A stretch of DNA of 64,000 nucleotides from Nostoc sp. UHCC 0926 (GTDB lineage: Bacteria > Cyanobacteriota > Cyanobacteriia > Cyanobacteriales > Nostocaceae), in NCBI RefSeq assembly GCF_028623165.1, contig NZ_CP117768.1:5708001-5772000 (forward strand), written 5' to 3'. This document shows, piece after piece, positions 8,569 to 17,547 of the stretch. The translations under genes and the position numbers were made by a program. The notes under the pieces were generated by a model. It was given only the letters and a program-made list of their open reading frames with translations, ran no database searches and was not told the DNA's origin. Numbering within the stretch: position 1 is the stretch's first letter; each line of letters opens with the position of its first letter.

Positions 8569-9975
8569 TCAGCGATCGCTAAGTGAAGATTTATATCGTG
8601 AGCCATTAGGCATAATCGCACCTTCCAGGAAAGCATTACTCAGTTCAGAGTCGCTGACTTTAGCATTCTTGAGATTAGCACCAGTTAGATAAGCTCCTTC
8701 CAAATTAGCACCACTCAAACTAGTATCTCTCAAATCTGCACCACTCAGATTGGTATGACTCAAATCTGCACAAATCAAATTAGCGCCACTCAAATTTGCA
8801 CTACTAAGATTAGCCTGATTCAATCGAGAAAAACCCAGTTTTGCATAACTTAAATTTGCACCACTAAGTTTAATCTGACTGAGATTAGCATTATCTAAAT
8901 TGGCATAGCTGAGATTGGCATTAGTAAAATCGCTTTCCATTAAATTAGCTTTACTGAGATTGGCATGGGAGAGATTAATATCTACTAACTCCGCACCAGG
9001 AGCATCCAAACCTCTTAAAGAAACACCATCCTTATTCAAATCTTGCAGTGCCAAAATTCTGGCATAACTAACTTTCACATCGTGTGCTGCATCAATCGTA
9101 CTCCAGGCTTGATAATGAAATTGTTTTCTGCGATCTGGAGCTTCCTTAATGAATAGAACTAGCGCCACCACCAAACTGATAGAATCAGCAGCACCCAAAG
9201 CCTTTGCCAGCGGCGAATTATCATCGACAGTTACAACAACTACAGTAAAAATGACTACTGAAACTATACAGACTAACCATGTTGGTGCTATCCAGAAAGT
9301 ATCAATAAGTTTCTTGGGAATTTGTTTGAGGACTTCACTTAATGGCTGTTCTGATATTTTTGTCTGAAATTGCTGATAATTAACGATAAAATCATTGATA
9401 ATTTCTTTTAAAACTTCACCATCTAACTGAATTGATATCAGAGATTTTTTCTCTGGTTCTGCTGTGGATTGAAATAGCTGATATTCTTTTTGTATTTTGG
9501 TTTTTAATGTTGCAGATTTTACTAAAGTTTCAGTTGTTTTTTCAGCTTGAACAGGTTTTGGTGAAGATTCTTCTCCCGCGCCTTTTAACATCAACGCAGT
9601 AATAGCTCTAAGAGCATCTAGCCAAGCTTTTTTGACTTCAGGAGTCCAATATTGTTGGAGATATTGCTCCAACGTTACCAGTAGTGCTTCTACAACTAGT
9701 CCATAATATTTGGGAATAGCTCCATAGCCGACGTGTCTAGCTCCTAGAGCCTTGAGAACTGGTTCTAAAGCTTCTGGGTTACGGAGATTTTCTACTACCA
9801 AAACCAGAGAGCTTAATAGTTTTTTCTTTTGGTTTTTCATATCTGTTTTAGTAAACAGTGGTTTCATTTCTGGGTGAGCTTGAAAAAGATTATCGTAGAA
9901 ACTGGCTGCAAATTCATCAGCGCGTGGTTTAACTTTTTCAAAGCTTTGCTCTAAAACTTCAACATTTAAAGACAT
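8569..9975 (-). CDS. Globin - transmembrane - pentapeptide-repeat fusion protein
   Basis: This 468-residue protein has three parts. Residues 1-135 are a single-domain globin of the flavohaemoglobin-like class: Phe in the CD region (PEMKPLF), Gln-containing E helix (MKNQKKKLL), and a proximal His in GARHVGYGAI. Residues 140-215 form a charged linker, and about 222-268 hold two hydrophobic helices (WLVCIVSVVIFTVVVVTV; SISLVVALVLFI). Residues 300-455 are about thirty A(N/D)L-type pentapeptides forming a right-handed beta helix. It probably tethers a haem oxygen or redox sensor to a membrane. The next gene, 10 bp upstream on the same strand, is a small unknown protein likely transcribed with it. 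Partner and output are unknown. Confidence 0.9.
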   Translation of the reverse strand: MSLNVEVLEQSFEKVKPRADEFAASFYDNLFQAHPEMKPLFTKTDMKNQKKKLLSSLVLVVENLRNPEALEPVLKALGARHVGYGAIPKYYGLVVEALLVTLEQYLQQYWTPEVKKAWLDALRAITALMLKGAGEESSPKPVQAEKTTETLVKSATLKTKIQKEYQLFQSTAEPEKKSLISIQLDGEVLKEIINDFIVNYQQFQTKISEQPLSEVLKQIPKKLIDTFWIAPTWLVCIVSVVIFTVVVVTVDDNSPLAKALGAADSISLVVALVLFIKEAPDRRKQFHYQAWSTIDAAHDVKVSYARILALQDLNKDGVSLRGLDAPGAELVDINLSHANLSKANLMESDFTNANLSYANLDNANLSQIKLSGANLSYAKLGFSRLNQANLSSANLSGANLICADLSHTNLSGADLRDTSLSGANLEGAYLTGANLKNAKVSDSELSNAFLEGAIMPNGSRYKSSLSDR

Positions 9976-9985
9976 ACTTTTTCTT

Positions 9986-10303
9986 TTACAAACTCAAATT
10001 TTCTAATTCCTGCCATAAAGTAGCCATAAAATCATTAGCATTCTTAATACCCAGATTTTCCAGTGCTTTCCACTCTTCAGTAGTGTAATCTAAATCTTGT
10101 CCCATAATGTCTTGAGTCCAATAAGGTAACTTAGATGGATTTTCTATTAAGTCATAAGTCATTTCCAATATTTTTGTTCCTGGAGTATTTTTCCCAGCCT
10201 TTGTAGTCAGGCAAAAAGCCAGTAATTTAGCTAGATTGCTTTCCGGTGGAATAGATATCAGGAAAGCCATATTTTGTGCTAATATAAACTTTTCTAGTTT
10301 CAT
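9986..10303 (-). CDS. Hypothetical protein upstream of the globin fusion
   Basis: This 105-residue protein matches no family I recognise. It has a hydrophobic N-terminal stretch (FILAQNMAFLISIPPESNLAKLLAF; not a clear signal peptide) and an acidic C-terminal half (YTTEEWKALENLGIKNANDF). It starts at the only good ATG and ends 10 bp before the globin fusion gene on the same strand, so the two are probably co-transcribed. It may be an accessory of that sensor. Confidence 0.6.
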   Translation of the reverse strand: MKLEKFILAQNMAFLISIPPESNLAKLLAFCLTTKAGKNTPGTKILEMTYDLIENPSKLPYWTQDIMGQDLDYTTEEWKALENLGIKNANDFMATLWQELENLSL

Positions 10304-10448
10304 ATTTATTTTTTCTTAATTTACAAACACTTTCACAGAGGCTTTTTGTTCTAGATTTAGCAAGTAAAAATGTACCTTTTCCAAATTTATATTAGAAGAA
10401 TGATGTTGATTGCGGTACAAAATACTTTTCATGATAAAATAAAAACTT

Positions 10449-10481
10449 TTTTTAAATCCCATCGTGAATGGGATTTAAAAA
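10449..10481. terminator. Strong AT-flanked hairpin, possible bidirectional terminator
   Basis: A perfect 14-bp stem (10449-10462 with 10468-10481, loop CGTGA) contains ATCCCAT/ATGGGAT and ends in T and A runs on both sides. It lies just after the stop of the phosphatase/EF-hand gene and upstream of the 105-residue gene, both on the minus strand, a sensible place for a terminator. Confidence 0.6.
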
Positions 10482-10520
10482 GTCTTTCTCAGCTAAATCT
10501 GCTGAGAGAGCAATAATTAA

Positions 10521-12536
10521 TTATCTTTCTACCGGGGATGCAGCAGCAGAGACAACGTTAAGGTTAGCAACCAAGCCATAGGTTGATACATACTCTTCTA
10601 ACTCTTGCAAATCAACCGTGCCATTTTTATCGGAGTCAAGAGTGGCGAAAAGATAATCAGTTACGTACCTCCTGACATCTTCAGAGCTACGTTCGCCTGT
10701 TGTCATATCTTCTATTCGACCTAAAAGCTCCATAATCTCGTGTTTATCGAGTGCATTGCTGCCATCTGTATCCAATTGCTGGAAAAGTTTTCTCACATCT
10801 TCTGTTGCCATTCTCGAAGAACGCAGTGTTTCTCGCAATAATTCATTACCAAATGAATTCATAAACAATATCTGCTCGACGAGTGGTATGCAGAAGAATC
10901 CCAGCGCTGCCCAAAAAATTGCATATCTTACAGCTTCCGGATTTGCAGTTGCACTAACTCCGAGGAAAAGAGCAGCCCAAAGGAAAAAGTTGGGATTAAC
11001 AAGCAGGATATAAGCATCCCTAGCTTCTGCTTTGATCAGCTTGTCTTTTGTAAACACTGAAGTTAAGACGGCAAAGACGCGGATTAAGATAAAGACTAAT
11101 GTTGCTACTGCCAATTGTTGCAGACAAGCTAAAGAGCGGTTCGCATCCGTTGAGAAAAATAAATCACTGAAAAATGTTGATGGAGTAAACTGAAACCCAG
11201 TTGCCAAAGCCATTAATGCGACAGCAAGCACTCCAATAAATTTCCAGTTCTTACTATGGTGATTTGATTCAACAGGAGATTTGTCACGCCACACTTGGGC
11301 TAAAGCTCCCGGTATTGCCAAACCAACAATTAGAATCACACCGAAAAATATCAGGCTTGAACTGTTAATTGGTAATTGTTTTGCCAAGCCAAATGTCACA
11401 ATCAATGCAGCTGGAGCGATGATTGATAACGTCCTTGATAAGATAGCCGAGGGATAAAGATTACCGCCCCAGAGTACTGATAAAACTGGGGAAGTAAGGG
11501 CCGGTGGAACCATCCAAAAAAGCACCCACATAACTTTGTACAAATCTCCCGGATTTTGATACAAGATTCCAGAAAATATTAAAAGTAGCCCAACTACCCA
11601 TCTCACCAACATCCAGGCGTAGACTATATACTTCACTGTTGGAGTTACTTTGCGTTTACTCGCTGCAAAGTCAATGTCCAGGTAAGTATAAAACGTTGAA
11701 GCCGCCAGACAGGCAACGATGATCGCTCGAAATAGTTCTGAGGGAATTCCGACTGAGGAGGCGCTAATTGCCCTTACCAAGCATCCCAGTAAGAAAGCAG
11801 CGGCATAGAGCAAAATTGCCCACATAATTGACAGATCGTTGATCTGTTTACGCACTGAAGCTGCACCGCCGGATTCCTTATCGCGAAACTTGACTAGCTC
11901 CTCACCACTGAGAGCTTTACCATTAGGGAGTTTCAGGTGTTCATAAGCAGTCGGTGGTAAATCACTTAAATAAAGTGCTAAAGGCTCCAATACATATTGG
12001 TGGCACACTACTAAAACAGTTTCACCCCGTTCCAAGTGCGGTACAATTCGCTCCTCATAGAAAGAAGCAGCGCGTCCGTAAACTTGGGCAATCTTTTCAC
12101 CAGCCGGAGGTGCTTCGTTATGGGAATGCAACATTTCCTCAAAGCCTTCGTAGCCAAGGGCAAGACGAAGTAGATTTAGGTTACGACCGGCAAAAATGCC
12201 AAAGGATTTCTCGCTAATCCGATGGTCGATTTCAACAGGAATATCGGGCGACTTCAGCGCCTGACTTTCAGCAAGGGCGATTTCACAAGTTTGCCGCGCC
12301 CGTCTCATGTGAGATACGTATACTGCATCAAACTTCACACCTTTTTTCTTAATGTCAACACCTGCACGACGTGCCTGCAACCTACCAAATGCGGTGAGGT
12401 CAACATCCAGGACTCCTGCAAAAATGTTACGTTCGTTGCTGGTACTTTCACCATGCCGAATAAAATAGGCACGTCCTGGATAATCATCCTTCTTTTGTGC
12501 AACAGACGCGCTGGTAGAGTTATTAGTTTTTATCAC
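10521..12536 (-). CDS. Histidine phosphatase - membrane - EF-hand fusion protein
   Basis: In this 671-residue protein, residues 20-210 are a phosphoglycerate-mutase-like histidine phosphatase domain. The phosphoacceptor motif is FIRHGEST, followed by SHMRRARQTCEIAL, an E in the GEKIAQVYGR region, and VCHQYVLEPLALYL near residue 180. Residues about 235-575 contain around ten hydrophobic helices. The C-terminus (590-655) carries two canonical EF-hand loops, DTDGSNALDKHE and DSDKNGTVDLQE. The layout suggests a membrane phosphatase or phosphatase-coupled transporter gated by calcium. The substrate is unknown. All three parts are in one uninterrupted frame, so this is a true fusion. It is monocistronic, with a hairpin downstream. 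Confidence 0.9.
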   Translation of the reverse strand: MIKTNNSTSASVAQKKDDYPGRAYFIRHGESTSNERNIFAGVLDVDLTAFGRLQARRAGVDIKKKGVKFDAVYVSHMRRARQTCEIALAESQALKSPDIPVEIDHRISEKSFGIFAGRNLNLLRLALGYEGFEEMLHSHNEAPPAGEKIAQVYGRAASFYEERIVPHLERGETVLVVCHQYVLEPLALYLSDLPPTAYEHLKLPNGKALSGEELVKFRDKESGGAASVRKQINDLSIMWAILLYAAAFLLGCLVRAISASSVGIPSELFRAIIVACLAASTFYTYLDIDFAASKRKVTPTVKYIVYAWMLVRWVVGLLLIFSGILYQNPGDLYKVMWVLFWMVPPALTSPVLSVLWGGNLYPSAILSRTLSIIAPAALIVTFGLAKQLPINSSSLIFFGVILIVGLAIPGALAQVWRDKSPVESNHHSKNWKFIGVLAVALMALATGFQFTPSTFFSDLFFSTDANRSLACLQQLAVATLVFILIRVFAVLTSVFTKDKLIKAEARDAYILLVNPNFFLWAALFLGVSATANPEAVRYAIFWAALGFFCIPLVEQILFMNSFGNELLRETLRSSRMATEDVRKLFQQLDTDGSNALDKHEIMELLGRIEDMTTGERSSEDVRRYVTDYLFATLDSDKNGTVDLQELEEYVSTYGLVANLNVVSAAASPVER

Positions 12537-13056
12537 AATTGTTAATAGTTTGAAGCCTGGCTATGTTAACCCTCTTCCATTACTCTCACCAACTAAAAAT
12601 CGAAGCTAACTTTTAAACCTCATATTAGGAAGAAAGTTGAAGCCTTGATTTTCTAACATAATGCTATTAATCATGATTTTTTGGTCAAAAGTCTTGTGAA
12701 ATAAGACTTTTAATTTTATTTTATGATGAGAGGATAAAGGGTATAAAAGTACAATAAGGCTAAGTCACAAATTTTTCAATGGCTTTTTCACTGAATTTTT
12801 TACCAGTTTAGTAAAGATTTAATGATTTTTTAAAATTATGGAAACACTTACTAGTACTAGTACAGGTTGGCGTGAATAAACAGACTATATTGGTGGAAGA
12901 ATAAATCGTCAGGTTAAAAACTACTTGGGGATAGTGTGTCAAGGAAAGAAGTGGGGAATTAATTTGAAGAAGGCAAGAGGTAGACCTCCTGCCTTTTAAG
13001 CTAGATGTTAAATGTTTTCAATTTTTTTCACATTAGATACTCAAGGATATCTATAA
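12537..13056. other. Intergenic region, AT-rich
   Basis: Half a kilobase separates two minus-strand genes. It contains AT-rich DNA suitable for the promoter of the phosphatase fusion gene and one interrupted small frame (12838-12999, listed separately). No other gene is seen. Confidence 0.5.
12838..12999 (+). pseudogene. Possible small gene broken by one stop codon
   Basis: From ATG 12838 the frame reads 13 codons, METLTSTSTGWRE, then TAA at 12877-12879. It then stays open for 39 codons of basic, protein-like sequence (TDYIGGRINRQVKNYLGIVC, then KKARGRPPAF) to TAA 12997. A single change of that TAA to CAA or GAA would give a 53-residue protein. No family is recognised. It could be chance. 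Confidence 0.3.
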
Positions 13057-13800
13057 TTACGTAGCTACCAACTCAGAATCGATTTCCGATGGCGCACTAT
13101 CCTGGACTAGCGATCGCGTTTCACCATTGCGCTGGAGGATACCGCCAACCATTGCCAACAAGGCGTTTACCTTGCGGGTTCGCCACATATCTACGAGTTT
13201 TTGCACTTCAGTTGCAGACATCCGTCGCATCATCGCTTCGTAGAGATAAGCAGCATGTCCAGTTTCATCTTGGGCAATATTTAGCATTCCTAACTTTAAG
13301 TTACGAGCGGTTGGCTCGTTATCAGGTAATACTTTCGCCATTCGCGCAAAGTCTTTACTAGCATCTAACTCCAGAATGTATGTGCTAGCCATAAACACAT
13401 CCCAATCAATCACAGCAGGTTTGAGCTGTTCTTGAGGGTAGCCCTCAAAGAATGCTGCGAAAAAGGGACTACGCTGTTGTGATTTGTTTGTCGATGGAGT
13501 TTGGGGTTGACGCTTGAAATCTATAACTTGTTTATCCAACTGTTGTAAGGCGTGGGCAAAAATTTTACCATGCCTAGTTTCATCTGATGCATGTTTTGCT
13601 AGTTTTTCCGCTAACCATGTATCGCCTTCAGCTGCTGCGCGATCGCTAAGTGCAGTTAAAAACGGCACAGAGCCAGATTCCGCCAACTGAAACCCCGCAA
13701 GGATGTTGGGGCGGGTTTTCAAATCACGAATTTGAGCAGCAGAGTAATAGGCAAAGACACCTGAACCAGCTAGATGCAGAATGTGAGTCAAGAAGTTCAT
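13057..13800 (-). CDS. Ferritin-like diiron protein
   Basis: This 247-residue helical protein has two EXXH-type iron ligand motifs, SDETRHGK near residue 72 and QDETGHAAY near residue 178, with additional Glu in the first and third helices (LAESGSVPF; ELDASKDF). This is the four-helix bundle of ferritin-like carboxylate-bridged diiron proteins. A Ser/Gln/Pro-rich linker (95-110) separates the two helix pairs. It is not acsF-like in length or motifs. The substrate is unknown; oxidase, oxygenase or iron handling are all possible. It stands alone on the minus strand, divergent from the nuclease gene. Confidence 0.8.
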   Translation of the reverse strand: MNFLTHILHLAGSGVFAYYSAAQIRDLKTRPNILAGFQLAESGSVPFLTALSDRAAAEGDTWLAEKLAKHASDETRHGKIFAHALQQLDKQVIDFKRQPQTPSTNKSQQRSPFFAAFFEGYPQEQLKPAVIDWDVFMASTYILELDASKDFARMAKVLPDNEPTARNLKLGMLNIAQDETGHAAYLYEAMMRRMSATEVQKLVDMWRTRKVNALLAMVGGILQRNGETRSLVQDSAPSEIDSELVAT

Positions 13801-13972
13801 CAGGAATTCCCGCTGACAATTGGAAGGTTACAATTCTTATACTAATCCGCATTTTCTATTCGGTTGCTGCCAAAGGGTCTTACCATTTGGGATTTTGAAT
13901 TGCCTACAGTTAACAAATATATCTTTGCATTTTGCTAATATCATCCCACAGAGGTAATGCAGGTAAGTTTGA

Positions 13973-14539
13973 ATGGATAAATTAACTAAACCAGTGCGAT
14001 TTTGGCTTTGTGCAACTATCATGATTTTGGGTTTGATCGGCTGCGATCGCTTTGTCAGTACTTCTGGAGAACCAGTTGAGCGAGTCAGTGATGGGGATAC
14101 TATAGTAGTCAAAGATGCTGATGGCAAAAATATTACCGTGCGCTTTGCTTGTCTAGATGCGCCAGAAATAGCTCATACTAACAAAGAAAAGCAGAGTAAA
14201 CGCATTAGCGATCGCAATCAATTTACTTGGGGTGTAAAAGCCCAACAACGAGTGCAACAACTGGTGCAACAAGGAGGCTCGCGCGTGACATTGAATATCA
14301 CAGATAGCGATCGCTATGGACGCAAAATTGCCGAAGTCCGGTTAAAAAATGGCACTTTTGTGCAACAGGTATTGTTGCAAGAAGGGTTGGCAAAAGTGTA
14401 TCGTCCCTATTTAAACAAGTGTCCTAGTAAAAACTTAGTTCAACAAGCCGAAGTTGAAGCGAAGCAGCAACGGCTTGGCGTTTGGAGTGATACTAAATTT
14501 GTTAATCCTTGGGAATATCGCAGCCTATATAAGAAGTAA
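13973..14539 (+). CDS. Thermonuclease-family lipoprotein (SNase-like)
   Basis: This 188-residue protein has a membrane-anchored start: a hydrophobic N-terminus ending in the lipobox LIGC (Cys 24). An SNase fold follows. Staphylococcal-nuclease-like active-site residues are visible: DGDTI, Arg and Glu in VRFACLDAPEIA, and Arg in DRYGRKIAEV. It should cleave DNA or RNA outside the cytoplasmic membrane, dependent on calcium. The C-terminal RLGVWSDTKFVNPWEYR is family-typical. It has a single-gene transcript context. Confidence 0.9.
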   Translation: MDKLTKPVRFWLCATIMILGLIGCDRFVSTSGEPVERVSDGDTIVVKDADGKNITVRFACLDAPEIAHTNKEKQSKRISDRNQFTWGVKAQQRVQQLVQQGGSRVTLNITDSDRYGRKIAEVRLKNGTFVQQVLLQEGLAKVYRPYLNKCPSKNLVQQAEVEAKQQRLGVWSDTKFVNPWEYRSLYKK

Positions 14540-14653
14540 AAATTTATAATTATCTTATTATGTGAGGGGATTTAAACCGTTCGACTGAGCGCTTACGCCA
14601 AAACCCCAACAAGAACTCTAAATACTTGCAGAAGCACTGGTTACAAATCCTTT

Positions 14654-14749
14654 TTACAGCAGAATTCAAGTATTTGAACCACATCTGTCGTAGGGGCGCA
14701 AGGCCTTGCGCCCCTACCGCGTGGTCTATTTACCTCAAAATAGCTGTAA
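14654..14749 (+). mobile_element. MITE-like 96-bp element, full copy 2
   Basis: This is a complete copy with TTACAGC at 14654-14660 and GCTGTAA at 14743-14749 as terminal inverted repeats, and a central GGGGCGCAAGG/CCTTGCGCCCC palindrome. It has no coding capacity and the same 96-bp length as copy 3 at 20791. Confidence 0.85.
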
Positions 14750-14778
14750 TTATAAATTATGAATTAGGTTAATAACCT

Positions 14779-15660
14779 CTACTCCTCTCCCCAAGTTTGC
14801 AGTTGCAAATAAACTAGTACCAGCGTCACTGCTAATAACACCGTCGCGGCGGCTGCTGCATAACCAAAATCAAACTGACCAAAAGCCTCTTGGTAAATGT
14901 AGTAAACTAGCAAATTAGTCGAATTCAGTGGGCCACCACCAGTCATCACATAAACTTGCTCAAAACTCCGCAATGTAAAAATCGCAGTAGTGATGATTGC
15001 AAATATCACAGTCGGGCGCAATCCGGGCAGAGTAATATACCAAAATTCTTGCCAAGCATTTGCTCCATCCAAATCTGCTGCTTCATAACGACTGGGAGGA
15101 ATTGCTTGCAACCCTGCTAAAAAAACCACCATATTGAAACCTAGTTGTTTCCAAATACTCATTAAAATAAGTACCGGCATTGCCCAAAATGTGTCTCCTA
15201 GCCAGGATATAGCTGGAATGCCGAAAAAATCTAAAAGTCCGTTAACTGGCCCTGATGTTTGAAACAGCCAGCGAAATCCCAAACCTGCTGCCACAAGTGA
15301 GATAATTGAAGGTAGAAAATAGGCACTTCGCAGGATGCCCCGCAAGGGAATGGAGCGGTTTAATAGTACTGCCAATCCCAAGGAGATAACTAAACTGGGA
15401 ATGATGGTGGCAACTGTAAAATAAAAGGTGTTACCCAGAACTTGCCAGAAGTCGGGGTTGAGTAGCAAGCGCCAATAGTTTTTTAAGCCTATCCAATAAG
15501 TACCTTTTAAGGTGAAACTACCAGCGGTGAAGCTAAGGTAAAACAAATAGGCGATTGGCCAAATGATAAAAACACCCAGCAAAATTAGTGCTGGTGTGAG
15601 AAAAATCCAGGCAGCTACTGTATCGTTATCCAACCACGACTTAGTATATATTTTTGACAT
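14779..15660 (-). CDS. Sugar ABC transporter permease (MalF/UgpA family)
   Basis: This 293-residue inner-membrane protein has six predicted helices and the binding-protein-dependent permease signature EAADLDGANAWQEFWYITLP (EAA loop) near residue 197. N-terminal WIFLTPALILLGVFIIWPIAYLF is typical of the MalF/UgpA class. Such proteins pair with a second permease, a solute-binding protein and an ATPase; none of these is adjacent, so it is an orphan in this window. The substrate cannot be told. It is divergent from purN with only 25 bp between the two starts, implying overlapping promoters. Confidence 0.9.
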   Translation of the reverse strand: MSKIYTKSWLDNDTVAAWIFLTPALILLGVFIIWPIAYLFYLSFTAGSFTLKGTYWIGLKNYWRLLLNPDFWQVLGNTFYFTVATIIPSLVISLGLAVLLNRSIPLRGILRSAYFLPSIISLVAAGLGFRWLFQTSGPVNGLLDFFGIPAISWLGDTFWAMPVLILMSIWKQLGFNMVVFLAGLQAIPPSRYEAADLDGANAWQEFWYITLPGLRPTVIFAIITTAIFTLRSFEQVYVMTGGGPLNSTNLLVYYIYQEAFGQFDFGYAAAAATVLLAVTLVLVYLQLQTWGEE

Positions 15661-15685
15661 CTATAATTTTTCCCTCTTAGCTGTT

Positions 15686-16345
15686 ATGACCCTGTGCCCT
15701 GATTCTACCCTTAGCTTGGTTTCTCCCAGCATTAGCGATTACCGACAAGTCGCCCCTTTAAAACTGGGAATTATGGCTTCTGGGAATGGCAGCAATTTTG
15801 ATGTAGTTGCCCAAGCTATCCAAGATGGGCAGCTAAATGCCCAAATTCAAGTTTTAATTTACAATAACCCCTCGGCGAAAGCAGCCGTAAGAGCAGCCAA
15901 TAGAGGTGTAGAAGCTGTTTTATTAAATCACCGCAACTATCAAAGCCGAGAAGAGTTTGATGAGAAAATTGTGCAGACATTGCGGCACTACGATGTGGAA
16001 TGGGTGATTTTGGCAGGTTGGATGCGACTGGTAACCTCAGTTTTTATTGATGCCTTTCCTGAGAGGATTATTAATATCCATCCTAGTTTGTTACCTAGTT
16101 TCAAAGGAATTCATGCCGTAGAACAAGCCTTAGCATCTGGAGTAAAAATCACTGGTTGTACAGCGCATATAACTTGTTTAGAAATGGACAGTGGCCCAAT
16201 ATTGATCCAAGCCGCAGTACCAGTGTTACCAGATGATACAGCAGAAACACTCCACGCTAGGATTCAAATTCAGGAACATCGGATTTTGCCCCTAGCGATC
16301 GCTCTGGCAGCCTCTTCGTCAAAAGTTACACTAAGCCTAACGTAA
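15686..16345 (+). CDS. purN: Phosphoribosylglycinamide formyltransferase (PurN)
   Basis: This enzyme transfers a formyl group from 10-formyl-tetrahydrofolate to GAR in purine synthesis. The 219-residue protein has the family opening LGIMASGNGSNFDVVAQAI, the catalytic HPSLLPSFKGIHAVEQAL (His and Asn/Ile-Asn region INIHPS), and GCTAHITCLEMDSGPILIQ with the catalytic Asp. The start is taken at 15686 (MTLCPDSTLSL) because an upstream in-frame extension to 15563 would overlap the divergent permease gene. Confidence 0.94.
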   Translation: MTLCPDSTLSLVSPSISDYRQVAPLKLGIMASGNGSNFDVVAQAIQDGQLNAQIQVLIYNNPSAKAAVRAANRGVEAVLLNHRNYQSREEFDEKIVQTLRHYDVEWVILAGWMRLVTSVFIDAFPERIINIHPSLLPSFKGIHAVEQALASGVKITGCTAHITCLEMDSGPILIQAAVPVLPDDTAETLHARIQIQEHRILPLAIALAASSSKVTLSLT

Positions 16346-16680
16346 AAATACATGATGTTGTTGGCGATAATAAAAGAACCCCTCCCCGCTCTTTGGGGCT
16401 ACCGTGTATACACAAGTCGTATTACCCCCCTTAATCCCCCTGATGTATTGGGGGGAAACAGGAAATCTGGTTCCCTCCCCAATCTTCGGGGAGGGTTAGG
16501 GTGGGGTAATACGAGAATCCAAACCCAGGTTCGTAAGATATTTCCGACTTGTGTACACCACCGCAGGCTCTTCAGAGAGGGGTTCTTGGGACTTAATAAG
16601 TAATCAAGCAGACATAAGATAAAAAGTCATAAATAAACAGCTAATACTCTGTTGCATTTGGGTATAACGAGGAACAACAG
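16346..16680. other. Intergenic region filled by a repeat element
   Basis: No gene is seen. Most of the interval is the 155-bp inverted-repeat element at 16404-16558. Confidence 0.6.
16404..16558 (+). mobile_element. 155-bp non-coding element with terminal inverted repeats, full copy
   Basis: GTGTATACACAAGTCG (16404-16419) is matched at the other end by the inverse of CGACTTGTGTACAC (16545-16558). The interior contains CCCCCTTAATCCCCC and GGGGAGGGTTAGGGTGGGG blocks. A related, right-truncated copy lies at 26473-26580. There are no coding frames, so it appears MITE-like. Confidence 0.7.
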
Positions 16681-17544
16681 TCATGATTTAAACTTCTGTT
16701 CTATTTGCAGATATTCAGGAACGCCGACGAGTTCTTGAAAATCTTGAAAGCTAACCAAATCAGGTAATTCAGTGGTGCTTCCTTGTTCTTTTAAATGAAG
16801 AAAACAAGCAGTCATTACCTTTGTGACAGCTAGGAGGGCAGTCAGAGGGAAAAACACAATTTTGAAGCCCAACTGTTGTAACTTTGCTGGAGAAACTTCG
16901 GGAGTTTTACCACCTTCAACGATATTAGCTACTAGTGGCACATCCGGGAAAGCTACGGCGATCGCTTTTAATTCTTCAATAGACTGAGGAGCCTCTACAA
17001 ATAGTATATCTGCACCAGCGGCAATGTAAGCCCGACCACGAGCGATCGCTGCCTCTAAACCTAGTGACGCACGGACATCAGTGCGAGCAATAATCACCAA
17101 ACCGCTATCACCCCGCGCCTCCACAGCTGCCCTGATTTTACCAACCTGTTCCGCCTGGGAAATAACTCGTTTGCCCTCAAAGTGTCCACATTTTTTCGGC
17201 CATTCTTGGTCTTCTAGTAATACACCAGCTACCCCCAACTGGACAGCATCCTTAATCGTGCGGACAACATTTAAAGCGTTGCCATAACCAGTATCTAAAT
17301 CTGCAATTAGGGGAATATTCACCGACTGAACAATTCGTCCCACACTATAGAGCATTTCGGTAGCAGTGACAAAACCGTAGTCTGGTAAACCCAGTGTGGA
17401 AGCGGCAATCCCAAAGCCACTTGTAACTACTACTTCAAAACCGGTCTGTTCAACTAGCTTGGCTCCCAGACAATCGTAAACACCTGGGATGATGATAATT
17501 TCAGGACGTGCAAGTAACTGCCGCAGTTTTTGAGAAGAAGACAT
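16681..17544 (-). CDS. Isocitrate lyase / PEP mutase family lyase
   Basis: This 287-residue TIM-barrel enzyme belongs to the PEP mutase/2-methylisocitrate lyase superfamily. Metal-site acidic residues appear in ADLDTGYGNALNV and LEDQEWPKKCGHFEGK; the KKCGH loop holds the catalytic Cys of lyases in this group. Residues in IIARTDVRA complete the site. Possible reactions include cleavage of 2-methylisocitrate, oxaloacetate decarboxylation or carboxyphosphonoenolpyruvate mutation; I cannot choose among them. The ATG at 17544 is used because the longer reading begins inside the TTTGAA short tandem repeats upstream. Confidence 0.85.
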   Translation of the reverse strand: MSSSQKLRQLLARPEIIIIPGVYDCLGAKLVEQTGFEVVVTSGFGIAASTLGLPDYGFVTATEMLYSVGRIVQSVNIPLIADLDTGYGNALNVVRTIKDAVQLGVAGVLLEDQEWPKKCGHFEGKRVISQAEQVGKIRAAVEARGDSGLVIIARTDVRASLGLEAAIARGRAYIAAGADILFVEAPQSIEELKAIAVAFPDVPLVANIVEGGKTPEVSPAKLQQLGFKIVFFPLTALLAVTKVMTACFLHLKEQGSTTELPDLVSFQDFQELVGVPEYLQIEQKFKS

Positions 17545-17547
17545 AAA

